A DNA stretch of 64,000 bases, taken from positions 1,329,950 through 1,393,949 of the forward strand of contig NZ_HE978585.1 of NCBI RefSeq assembly GCF_000311985.1, given 5' to 3'. Source of the DNA: Kallipyga massiliensis ph2. GTDB taxonomy: Bacteria > Bacillota > Clostridia > Tissierellales > Peptoniphilaceae. Under the pieces are notes generated by a model. It saw only the letters and a list, made by a program, of their open reading frames with translations. It did no database searches and was not told the origin of the DNA. This document shows, one piece after another, positions 16,080 to 22,993 of the stretch (position 1 is the first letter of the stretch; every line of letters begins with the position of its first letter). A program made the translations under genes and the position numbers.

Positions 16080-16398
16080 GAATTACCTCCACCCAAAAAA
16101 TCTTAATTGTTCTTTTTTTACTTTTACCTACTTCTTCGTTTTCTTCCCAAACTAATCCATATTTTTTCTCAGTTAAGACTGTTTCAATCTTGCCAAGTGC
16201 AATCCTACTTTCATCATCTGTATGAATTTTTTTGATGATTTAGGTATTCAAGCATTTCAGCTCTTCTGATTTGTGATAGATTCCCCAATTTTATTCCACC
16301 TCATTTATATGAATTTCTATAAAGTCTTCAACTTCATCAAACCCTAATACTAATTTCGCATAATCCCTGACTTGATCTTATGTCTTTAAACTCATTTT
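16080..16398 (-). pseudogene. decayed gene remnants
   Basis: The minus strand holds short frames broken by stops and frameshifts: MSLKT-stop, DQVRDYAKLVLGFDEVEDF, then in another frame LSQIRRAEMLEYLN, then IALGKIETVLTEKKYGLVWE. The last two resemble the starts of restriction-modification methyltransferase-type genes, but I cannot name them firmly. No intact gene is present in this 319-bp stretch. Confidence 0.4.
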
Positions 16399-16617
16399 CT
16401 ATTCCTCTTCACTAAAATTGTCTTCAAAACTAATAATATCATTAGGAGTGCAAGATAGAGCCTTACATATTCTTTCTAAATTTTTAAATGTAATTGGTTT
16501 ATCCTTGCCCATTTGTGCCATAACATTTGTTGTTAGTCCTGCCATAGCTATTACATCTGTTTTCTTTAATCCTTTTTTTGCTAACTGTATCCATAATGGT
16601 TTATAGTTTAATGCCAT
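16399..16617 (-). CDS. Cro/CI-type HTH regulator (YozG-like)
   Basis: A 72-aa single-domain helix-turn-helix protein (MALNYKPLWIQLAKKGLKKT; recognition helix region around TNVMAQMGKDKPI; ending CTPNDIISFED). It lies near the right end of IME1, 120 bases from the junction, where a repressor controlling excision or transfer would be expected. It has an AAAAAGAGGAATATT ribosome-binding site. Its targets are unknown; the 23-bp palindrome array at 8656-8718 is one candidate. Confidence 0.8.
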   Translation of the reverse strand: MALNYKPLWIQLAKKGLKKTDVIAMAGLTTNVMAQMGKDKPITFKNLERICKALSCTPNDIISFEDNFSEEE

Positions 16618-16734
16618 AATATTCCTCTTTTTCTCTTCATTAGATTTATTTAATTATAGCATAAATATTGATTTCATTCAATCTTACATTGATTTAGTGT
16701 TTTGTTTTAGAGAATTTGTTGTGTTATTCCGTCC

Positions 16735-16893
16735 TTATTTTGCCATAAATTGCTTAATACCTTGAGATTTTGCACCCGGATTGTCATTGCCATATCCTTC
16801 CATCAGGTTGATAACACCCCATGCTCCAAGTCCTGCACCTACTGCCATTACCAAAATCTTTAATACATTAACTGCCTGTGTAAAAAATTCCAT
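16735..16893 (-). pseudogene. maff2, N-terminal remnant (split by IME1)
   Basis: An ATG at 16893 with an AGGAGGAATAAATT site opens a 52-codon frame, MEFFTQAVNVLKILVMAVGA and on, reaching GIKQFM before IME1 sequence adds two residues and a stop at 16735. This is the first half of a Maff2 protein, a small hydrophobic pilin-like subunit position in Tn1549-type transfer operons. The missing C-terminus is at 4346-4414. Confidence 0.88.
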
Positions 16894-16896
16894 AAT

Positions 16897-17208
16897 TTAT
16901 TCCTCCTTGTTTTCTTCTTTCTTTTCAATCTTGTTATATGACTTCACTACAAAGTTTTTGTAAGTCTTTCCCTCTTTTTCACGCTTCTTAAAGTAGCCAA
17001 AGATATGAATCAAATCGCCTTTTTCAAAGTCCTTTGCTTTCTCCGATTTTTCTCCATAAGCTGCACAGTTGATATACTCCTTGCCTTTCCCGTACTTTTT
17101 TACAAGCGTGAAGTTTGCAACCTCAACAGTTTCTCCCTCTTTGTCAAAACTTGAAAAAGTGGGCTCTGCCAATAAATTGGCATTGATGTTAATCATTTCT
17201 TGCTTCAT
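16897..17208 (-). CDS. SSB/OB-fold-like single-stranded DNA-binding protein of the ICE
   Basis: A 103-aa protein with an SSB-like pattern: MKQEMININANLLAEPTFSS, VEVANFTLVKKYGKGKEYINC and GDLIHIFGYFKKREKEGKTYKN resemble the beta-strand spacing of the OB-fold of SSB, followed by an acidic tail. It is much shorter than housekeeping SSB. The gene sits between the coupling protein and maff2, its standard position. I place the start at 17208 (AAGGAGAAATTTTTA site). The frame is also open upstream through a hairpin to an ATG at 17322 with a strong ribosome-binding site, so a longer form or leader peptide is possible. Confidence 0.75.
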   Translation of the reverse strand: MKQEMININANLLAEPTFSSFDKEGETVEVANFTLVKKYGKGKEYINCAAYGEKSEKAKDFEKGDLIHIFGYFKKREKEGKTYKNFVVKSYNKIEKKEENKEE

Positions 17209-17240
17209 TAAAAATTTCTCCTTTTTGTTTAAATAAAAAA

Positions 17241-17322
17241 AGCGACCGGAATTTTTTCTTTTCCAATCGCTGATGGTCATCCTATTTACTTTTTTCTTAG
17301 TGGGACTTCGTATTCTTATCAT
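17241..17322 (-). promoter_or_regulatory. leader ORF plus terminator hairpin before the ICE ssb-like gene
   Basis: An ATG at 17322 with an excellent CAGGAGGTAAG site starts a very basic peptide (MIRIRSPTKKKVNR and on). It runs through a hairpin AGCGATTGG/CCGGTCGCT (17241-17271) whose 3' arm is followed by seven T. Ribosomes on the leader would occupy the 5' arm and could prevent termination, a layout typical of translation-coupled attenuation. The frame joins the ssb-like gene without a stop. Confidence 0.6.
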
Positions 17323-17375
17323 CTTACCTCCTGACTTTGAGTAATAAAAAAGCAGCAAATCTATCTTTTTTAGAC

Positions 17376-18833
17376 TTACTGCATTCTTGTAATAACTGTT
17401 TCTCTATTTAATTTTGCTTTCCCTTTTCGCTTCATATAGCTTTCTATATCAAACAAGTTTTTCTTATTATAATCCTCCAGTAGCTTATAGTTCTTATGCT
17501 TTGTAATATCGAATTTATCTGATAGAAAAGGTCTGACACCACGAAGCTGAAAAATACATTTACCGCCATCCATGACCGTAATTTCATCTTGGCTCATAAG
17601 CTCCTTACCTGTCTTTTGATAATTAAGTCCAAAACTCTTTTGATTACTCCTTGTTTCCGATGTGTTATATAAATCTATCGTTTCTTTTCCCAGTGTTTCG
17701 GAGAGTTCCTTTAATGTGGTCTTTTCCTTGCCACCAAGAAACAAGGTACTATCACAGTTGCCCACAATTGTGTCAGTATTATCTTTATAGATTGCCTTTA
17801 GCTGAGATTGTGCTTGAAGAATTATACTCGCTGATATTTCTCTGGAACGGATTGTCGCTATCAGTTTTTCAAACTTTGGAATTAAGCCGATGTTTGCAAA
17901 CTCGTCAAGTAGACATCTTACATGAACAGGTAATCTTCCTCCATACACATCATCTGCCTTATCACATAACAAGTTAAATAGCTGAGAATACATAATAGAT
18001 ACCACAAAGTTAAAAGTATCATCTGTATCGGAGATGATAACAAAGAGTGCTGTCTTTCTATCTCCCAGTGTATCAAGCTCAAGTTCATCTTCACTCATTA
18101 GTTGTCTGAGCTCTCTTATGTCAAAAGGAGCAAGTCTTGCTCCACAAGATATTAGAATAGACTTGGCAGTTTTTCCAGCAGCCAATTTGTACTTTTTATA
18201 TTGCTTCACCGCAAAGTGTGTCGGTTCTTTCTTTTCCAATGCTTCAAAGAGTCTATCAATCGGATTCATGTAGGTTTCATCATCTTCTCTTACCTCTGAA
18301 GCGTCTATCATATCAAGTAGTGTTGCAAAGTTCTTTTCTTCTCTTGGAGCCTCATACCAGATGTAGCCGATAAGTGCCGTATAGTAGAGCTTTTCAGCTT
18401 TCACCCAAAAATCTTCACCCGCTTTTTCTCCCTCGCCCTTAGTGTTTGCGATGATTGTCTGAACGAGTTTTAAAAGATCTTTCTCAGAACGGATATACGC
18501 GAATGGATTGTACTTCATAGACTTTTTGAAGTTTATGGTATTTAGAATTTTAATCTCATATCCATTATCTTCAAGCATCTTTCCACACTCAAGAACTATT
18601 GTTCCTTTAGGATCGGTCACGCAATATGACGAGTGCATTTGCATTAAGTTCGGTTTAACATAAAATCTTGTCTTTCCGGAGCCTGAACCACCTATAACCA
18701 AAACATTTTTATTTCTTGCATACTTTGGATTAGCTGGTCTGCCGTTCATAGTTAATCGTTCTGTTTGTGTAAGCAAGATATTGTTCTGGAACTTTTCATC
18801 CATATACGGTTCTATATCTTTTCTCGTTCCCCA
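17376..18833 (-). pseudogene. VirD4/TcpA coupling protein, C-terminal part (split by IME2)
   Basis: From the tryptophan codon at 18831-18833 the frame runs WGTRKDIEPYMDEKF to the stop at 17376 (about 485 residues). It includes Walker A GGSGSGKTRFYVKP, the Walker B-like region LLDEFANIG and the REISASIILQAQSQLK segment of VirD4/TraG ATPases. The first 110 residues, with the membrane anchor, are at 24883-25221. Translation could restart at the ATG at 18803, giving an ATPase domain without anchor, but this is unlikely to work in transfer. The rejoined protein would be about 594 aa, normal for the family. Confidence 0.88.
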
Positions 18834-18904
18834 GGAAGCGTTTTGTCAAGTATCTTTTTATATTTATGGACGCTTTTTCTATAAAGAATTTTAACTTTTA
18901 GACA

Positions 18905-18978
18905 AGAAAAAAACAGTAAACCTTTTTTGATTTACTGTTTTGCTGTTAGCTTTATTAAAATTTATTAGTTAGATATTG
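18905..18978. repeat. cargo-flank repeat R1 (about 75 bp) with terminator
   Basis: This sequence, just after the methyltransferase stop, matches 21921-21996 after the catP stop, including an identical 26-bp segment with the hairpin arms CAGTAAA/TTTACTG. On the minus strand the hairpin is followed by a T-rich tract and can serve as a terminator. Confidence 0.8.
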
Positions 18979-18980
18979 GG

Positions 18981-19790
18981 TTAGAAACTCAAATGTATAA
19001 TTTTTGTTCTGTTTAACTTATCCGCAAAATACATATATATTCTTGTTTTTAATTTCAATCCCTTACAATGCTTTAATGCTCCATCAAAAAAGCCTGTAAC
19101 TTCTACTAACCCTGTATTCGTGCAGCTTGCAAATTCTTTTGGGTCATCTACGCTAAAATACATTTGTGCGTCTTCATTTCCCGTTTGTTTTACATATTTA
19201 TTTGCAAGCTCTAATCCCTTGGAATTTGTTGCGTCAAATATCAATTCTCCGTTAGGAATCAATGATTTCATGCCCTTAATCATATCTACAATTTTTTCTT
19301 TATCAAAATATTGATATACTCCTGCAACTACAATCATTGTCGGCAAAGAAGTATCTATTTCTTTTATCCAATCAAGAGTAAACATATCCCCTGCTATCAA
19401 TCTTTCATTATCGGCATTTCCTAATACTTTTTTTCTTAGTATTATGACATCCGGCAAATCGATTTGATAGAAATTAACTTTAACATTTTTTATGCGATTA
19501 TATGCTGTTTCCAATCCTGCACCTAAAAAGACAATATTACATTCATTGTTTTTTTCGATGAAACTAATAATTTTTTTGTCCATCGTTTGTTGTCTGCAAA
19601 CACTTGCCATATAAAAATATTCAGTAGTATTACTTTCTATACTGTTTGTGGGTATATGTTGTTTTAAGGATAATGCTTTTTCATCATAAAAAAAATCAGG
19701 AAATTTTTCAGACGCATAAACTCTTGCTATAAGAGGAATATATAGAGTATCTGCAACACCACTAAGCAACTCATTTTTGTTCATCTCCAT
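18981..19790 (-). CDS. class I SAM-dependent methyltransferase (leucine carboxyl methyltransferase-like)
   Basis: A 269-aa protein with a SAM-binding fold: NIVFLGAGLETAYNR is motif I, followed by VNFYQIDLPDVI with the acidic residue for the ribose, and LPTMIVVAGVYQYF. The order resembles the PPM1/Tcm-type O-methyltransferase superfamily (leucine carboxyl methyltransferase). It is not an rRNA methylase of the Erm type. The ATG at 19790 has a strong GAAAGGAGGGAC site. It is cargo at the left end of IME2, and its 3' flank is shared with catP. The substrate is unknown. Confidence 0.78.
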   Translation of the reverse strand: MEMNKNELLSGVADTLYIPLIARVYASEKFPDFFYDEKALSLKQHIPTNSIESNTTEYFYMASVCRQQTMDKKIISFIEKNNECNIVFLGAGLETAYNRIKNVKVNFYQIDLPDVIILRKKVLGNADNERLIAGDMFTLDWIKEIDTSLPTMIVVAGVYQYFDKEKIVDMIKGMKSLIPNGELIFDATNSKGLELANKYVKQTGNEDAQMYFSVDDPKEFASCTNTGLVEVTGFFDGALKHCKGLKLKTRIYMYFADKLNRTKIIHLSF

Positions 19791-19865
19791 GTCCCTCCTT
19801 TCTCATTTTATTTTGCAAGTTATGTGAAACTAATTATTTTCATTATACCACTTTCCCACTTAGTT

Positions 19866-21326
19866 TTATAGGTCTAACTCGTTCTGCTTTGCCTGTGATA
19901 GTTGCTTTTCTTGTACCTGTAATTGCTCTATACAAACCTTAAATTTTTCTGCCTGTTCTACTTCTTCTCGTATCTCTAATATTTGATTATATAGGCTCTT
20001 TTTCTCTTTCTTCAAAGTAGCAAGTTCTGATTTCCATTTGCTGATGGCTAAGGTCTTACTTTCTCCTAAATGCTCTTTCAGATGTTTCTTTGCACTTTCA
20101 AATAAAATAAGTTCTGCTGTATGCTCGTTATAAAAATCTTCCTGTTTGCTTTTCTTTGTCTTGGTATAGGCTTTGTAGGTGTCCTTATACTTCAAATATT
20201 TTTCTGATTGGTCGATGAGTTGTGTTTTTTCATCAATCTTTTTCTCAGTATCTTTTAAGGCTCTTGTGGTCTTGTAATTCTTATCTCGTAAATTAGTAAT
20301 GCTTTCTTTTAGTTCAGATAATGAATTGATGTTTTTCTCTTTTAGTAATTGACAACTCTCAATATATTTTTCCAAGTCTGCATTGTTGTTATCTGCATTT
20401 TTACGAATAAGATTTTCAAAGATGAATAACAGGTTCTCTTTGGGTGGGAGGGTGGATTTTGTATTTTCTTTTTCTGTTTTTTCTTCTTTTCCAATTCCTC
20501 TTATCCAATTTAGTAATGCCTTTATTCTTCTTGAGATTTCTCTTAAAATCGAATTTTGATGTTTGATTTCTCTGTTGATATTTCCTCTGTCTGTGGCTAT
20601 GCCTTTCTTCTCCATTTGTGTTGCTGATACTCCTAAATGAATGGTTGGGATTTGCTCTATACCCTGTCTTTGATAAGAACGGTGATCTACTTTGTCCTGT
20701 ATACTATTTTCTTCAAGATATTTGTTTGTAATGTCTGCCCATGCTTTTCTCCACTCTTCCGCTTTGTCTTGCTCGTTCCAATCGGTTGTATTTATTTTTC
20801 TTGTTTTGTAATTACCATTTTTTAGTTTTACTTTTTCGCCATTTTTATCAAGGACATATTCCTTTTTTGATTTTGCTCCCCATGTTTTATCTTCATTTAG
20901 TGGTCGCATGGTTAATAGGATATGACAATGTGGGTTTCCGTCATTTTTATCATGTAAGGCAATATCTGCACACATACCGACATCTACAAAATTTTCTTTC
21001 ACATAGTTCCTTACAAGTTCAATCTGTTTTTCCCTGTCTAATTCTTTAGGCAATGCAATTTCAATTTCTCTTGCAAGTTGAGAATTTTTACTCTTTTCTA
21101 TTTTTTCAACACTGTTCCATAATGTTCCTCTATCTGAAAATTCCTGTGGTGCATTTTGTGGTAAAAGAATTTCTGTATGGGCTATTCCACCTTTTCTTGT
21201 AAAGTCATGGACTATGCCGTCATATTCGTTTTTTATCTTTTCGCCACTTCGATAGGCGGAAGCTGCTACTGCACTTTTGCCTTTGCCTCTTGAAATAATC
21301 TTTATGCAAAGATGATATATCGCCAT
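19866..21326 (-). CDS. mobL: MobA/MobL-family relaxase of IME2
   Basis: A 486-aa MOBQ relaxase starting MAIYHLCIKIISRGKGKSAV, with the HIL-type histidine motif GNPHCHILLTMRPLN around residues 125-140 preceded by DIALHDKND. The C-terminal half is a long coiled coil. I chose the ATG at 21326 behind AGGAGGTTTTTGACT; an upstream in-frame TTG overlaps the ribosome-binding spacer. The position after oriT and the DUF3847 gene matches IME1, and the protein takes the place of TnpZ of Tn4451. Confidence 0.93.
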   Translation of the reverse strand: MAIYHLCIKIISRGKGKSAVAASAYRSGEKIKNEYDGIVHDFTRKGGIAHTEILLPQNAPQEFSDRGTLWNSVEKIEKSKNSQLAREIEIALPKELDREKQIELVRNYVKENFVDVGMCADIALHDKNDGNPHCHILLTMRPLNEDKTWGAKSKKEYVLDKNGEKVKLKNGNYKTRKINTTDWNEQDKAEEWRKAWADITNKYLEENSIQDKVDHRSYQRQGIEQIPTIHLGVSATQMEKKGIATDRGNINREIKHQNSILREISRRIKALLNWIRGIGKEEKTEKENTKSTLPPKENLLFIFENLIRKNADNNNADLEKYIESCQLLKEKNINSLSELKESITNLRDKNYKTTRALKDTEKKIDEKTQLIDQSEKYLKYKDTYKAYTKTKKSKQEDFYNEHTAELILFESAKKHLKEHLGESKTLAISKWKSELATLKKEKKSLYNQILEIREEVEQAEKFKVCIEQLQVQEKQLSQAKQNELDL

Positions 21327-21388
21327 AGTCAAAAACCTCCTTTCGTTTTTCTGATACGTTGATGTGGCGATAGATAAGACTTCCTAAA

Positions 21389-21415
21389 AAAATCGGATAG
21401 CTTTATATCCGATTT
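21389..21415 (-). terminator. U-tract hairpin before the IME2 relaxase
   Basis: Minus-strand AATCGGATA pairs with TATCCGATT across a short loop and is followed by seven T, about 60 bases upstream of the relaxase start. It is comparable to the hairpin before the IME1 relaxase. Confidence 0.6.
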
Positions 21416-21439
21416 CTTTTGGGAAGTACACAAGGGGTA

Positions 21440-21566
21440 GGAAATTTATTTCCGTAGGGGAATGTAGTTCCCCTGTATCAGCGTTAGCTGATATGCCCTC
21501 TGCTAAGAGCCTTCGGAGAACGCACGCACCTGTTAAGGTGTATATGTGCGCCCTTGTAAACAAGGG
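21440..21566. other. oriT: origin of transfer (oriT) of IME2, RSF1010/MOBQ-like
   Basis: Features in order are small inverted repeats (GGAAATTTATTTCC at 21440-21453; AGGGGAA/TTCCCCT; TATCAGC/GCTGATA), GCACG, hairpin CACCT-GTTA-AGGTG (21527-21540), TATATG, TGCGCCCTT (21547-21555) and inverted repeat CCCTTG-TAAA-CAAGGG (21551-21566). The order matches IME1, with compensating base changes in both stems. The nic would be expected near 21550/21551 by analogy with RSF1010. Confidence 0.8.
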
Positions 21567-21567
21567 A

Positions 21568-21888
21568 CTATTCTTCGATGTCCGTTTCGTCCTCTTGGTT
21601 TTCTATATTTTGATTTTCTGTTTCTTCTCTGCTTTCTATAATTTTTAGTATTTTGATATTGGCTTCTTCTTTACGAATTAGAGATGTGATTAACTGATAA
21701 AATTCATCTTTGGTTAAATTTTTACTTTCGGTAAAGATACTTTCAAAGACTGCTCCTTTTTCATATATCCTTTTATCTCTCTTTTTTCTTTCTTCCTGTT
21801 TCTGCTGACTGATGAGCTTTTTTCTTTTGTTTTGTAACTGCTTGATTTCTTCATCTGCCATTAAGATTTTTTCTTCTATGTTCTTCAT
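21568..21888 (-). CDS. DUF3847 family protein, IME2
   Basis: A 106-aa coiled-coil protein (KRDKRIYEKGAVFESIF is the DUF3847 core) with an acidic tail ending EDETDIEE. It occupies the same place relative to oriT and relaxase as the IME1 copy and is probably a relaxosome accessory. The start has an AAAGGGAGGAAATG site and a U-tract hairpin upstream within repeat R2. Confidence 0.78.
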   Translation of the reverse strand: MKNIEEKILMADEEIKQLQNKRKKLISQQKQEERKKRDKRIYEKGAVFESIFTESKNLTKDEFYQLITSLIRKEEANIKILKIIESREETENQNIENQEDETDIEE

Positions 21889-21920
21889 TTTCTCATTTCC
21901 TCCCTTTCTAATTTTGAGTA

Positions 21921-21996
21921 AAGAAAAACAGTAAACCTTTTTTGATTTACTGTTTCTGTGTTAGTTTTTATTAAATTGTTAGTTAGACAAACTGGG
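21921..21996. repeat. cargo-flank repeat R2 (about 75 bp) with attenuator/terminator hairpin
   Basis: Counterpart of 18905-18978. It lies between catP and the DUF3847 gene. The hairpin CAGTAAATC/GGTTTACTG (minus strand) is followed by five T and ends about 30 bases before the DUF3847 start. Confidence 0.8.
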
Positions 21997-21998
21997 AT

Positions 21999-22622
21999 TT
22001 AATTATTTATCAATTCTTGCAGTTCATTTACAAATCGGCAGATATGAAATCCATCACACACTGCATGATGCACTTGGATAGCGAGAGGAAGTATGATTTT
22101 TTCATCATCTCTGTAATATTTCCCCATCGTAAAAATAGGAATCAAATAATCATATCCTTTCTGTAAATTCAGATTAAAGCCATCGAAGGTTGACCATGGT
22201 ATCATCGATACGTTAAAAACATTTTCGGGTACATCTGGTTTTCCTATCATTCCATAATTGCCTCCATACCGTTGCATATCATTCGCATACGCCATAGAAA
22301 ATGCTTCAAAATCTGGTATGTATGGTGTCCAAAGGTTGGAAAATGTCTCTGTGTCCTCATGGAATATTGTATAGCTGGGTATCATCTCGTCATATATTCC
22401 CAGTTCACCCTCCTGATTAATTGCCGTTCTAAACTCTGAATGACGGTTTACAATCGTTGCAAGATAATAAAGCATCGCAGGGTATAATTTCATTCGTTTC
22501 TTTTTTATTTGTGTAATATCCAATTTAACAGTCATACTGTATGTGCAAGGTATATTCGTAAAGTAATGTTCAAAATACTCATTTCGTTTCCAACTATTTT
22601 TATCAATTTTTTCAAAAAACAT
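21999..22622 (-). CDS. catP: type A chloramphenicol O-acetyltransferase (CatP-like)
   Basis: A 207-aa enzyme that acetylates chloramphenicol from acetyl-CoA and confers resistance. The catalytic motif VHHAVCDGFH is at about residues 187-196, and the substrate-binding stretches NVSMIPWSTFDGFNLNL and FRTAI match CatP/CatD. Compared with the CatP sequence I remember from Tn4451, the ends are nearly identical while the middle (TPYIPDFEAFSMAYANDM) is different, so it is a variant. An extended -10 (TGCTATAAT) lies about 50 bases upstream. It appears intact. Confidence 0.93.
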   Translation of the reverse strand: MFFEKIDKNSWKRNEYFEHYFTNIPCTYSMTVKLDITQIKKKRMKLYPAMLYYLATIVNRHSEFRTAINQEGELGIYDEMIPSYTIFHEDTETFSNLWTPYIPDFEAFSMAYANDMQRYGGNYGMIGKPDVPENVFNVSMIPWSTFDGFNLNLQKGYDYLIPIFTMGKYYRDDEKIILPLAIQVHHAVCDGFHICRFVNELQELINN

Positions 22623-22667
22623 TTTTGCGTCCTCACAAATTCAATTTTTTTGTTAATATAGACTAAT

Positions 22668-22673
22668 ATTATA
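22668..22673 (-). promoter_or_regulatory. probable catP promoter, extended -10
   Basis: The minus strand reads TGCTATAAT (TG-N-TATAAT) about 46 bases before the catP ATG. No well-spaced -35 is seen, which is acceptable for an extended -10 promoter. Confidence 0.5.
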
Positions 22674-22721
22674 GCATTTTTTAGTTATTTTTTCTACTGC
22701 CAAACTTCCTACTCATCCCCA

Positions 22722-22913
22722 CTATTCCCCCTTAGAATGTATTACCTTGAGCAGTTTATCTTGAAATGTTTCCTTGCTCTTTTTGTCAAAATATATCTCT
22801 GTTACAAAAGTCTTTCCATTTATCTTTTTTGTAAGAATGCCGTCAGGCTTTTGGGATTCTTCTTGTTCTTCTTCGTGTGTTTCGTTTACTTGAGTGTTCG
22901 TATTTTCTGCCAT
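22722..22913 (-). CDS. tnpW: TnpW family transposon protein
   Basis: A 63-aa protein with an acidic N-terminus and a C-terminal TnpW-like pattern (KKINGKTFVTEIYFDKKSKE then KLLKVI). It lies between tnpX and catP, like small accessory genes of Tn4451-type elements. It has an AAAGGAGGAACTAA site and a strong U-tract hairpin (22944-22967) just upstream. Confidence 0.7.
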   Translation of the reverse strand: MAENTNTQVNETHEEEQEESQKPDGILTKKINGKTFVTEIYFDKKSKETFQDKLLKVIHSKGE

Positions 22914-22943
22914 TTAGTTCCTCCTTTCGACTTGCACAAAAAA

Positions 22944-22967
22944 AGATTTCCTGTAATTAGGAAATCT
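22944..22967 (-). terminator. U-tract hairpin between tnpX and tnpW
   Basis: AGATTTCC pairs with GGAAATCT around TAATTACA, followed by eight T on the minus strand. It lies 27 bases after the tnpX stop and about 30 before the tnpW start. Confidence 0.65.
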
Positions 22968-22993
22968 ATTTTGCGATTGGTTGATATTTAGTT

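Larger units (their letters stand above)
4409..16748. mobile_element. IME1: serine-recombinase mobilizable element inserted in maff2 (12.3 kb)
   Basis: The element is bounded by the direct repeat TGCCATAA at 4409-4416 and 16741-16748; outside it the two halves of maff2 line up in frame. It encodes its own serine recombinase (4433-6079), relaxase (11057-12691), DUF3847 protein, origin-of-transfer-like sequence, replication-initiator-like protein and cargo, but no conjugation channel. That is the definition of an integrative mobilizable element. The recombinase stop codon lies only about 17 bases inside the left junction. The region 13.4-16.4 kb is full of truncated genes, so parts of it look decayed. 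Confidence 0.85.

Noticed and set aside
18981-19790. Erm-type macrolide-resistance methyltransferase
   Set aside because: The motifs fit a carboxyl/O-methyltransferase-like protein. The Erm catalytic N-L/I-P-Y signature and Erm length are absent.
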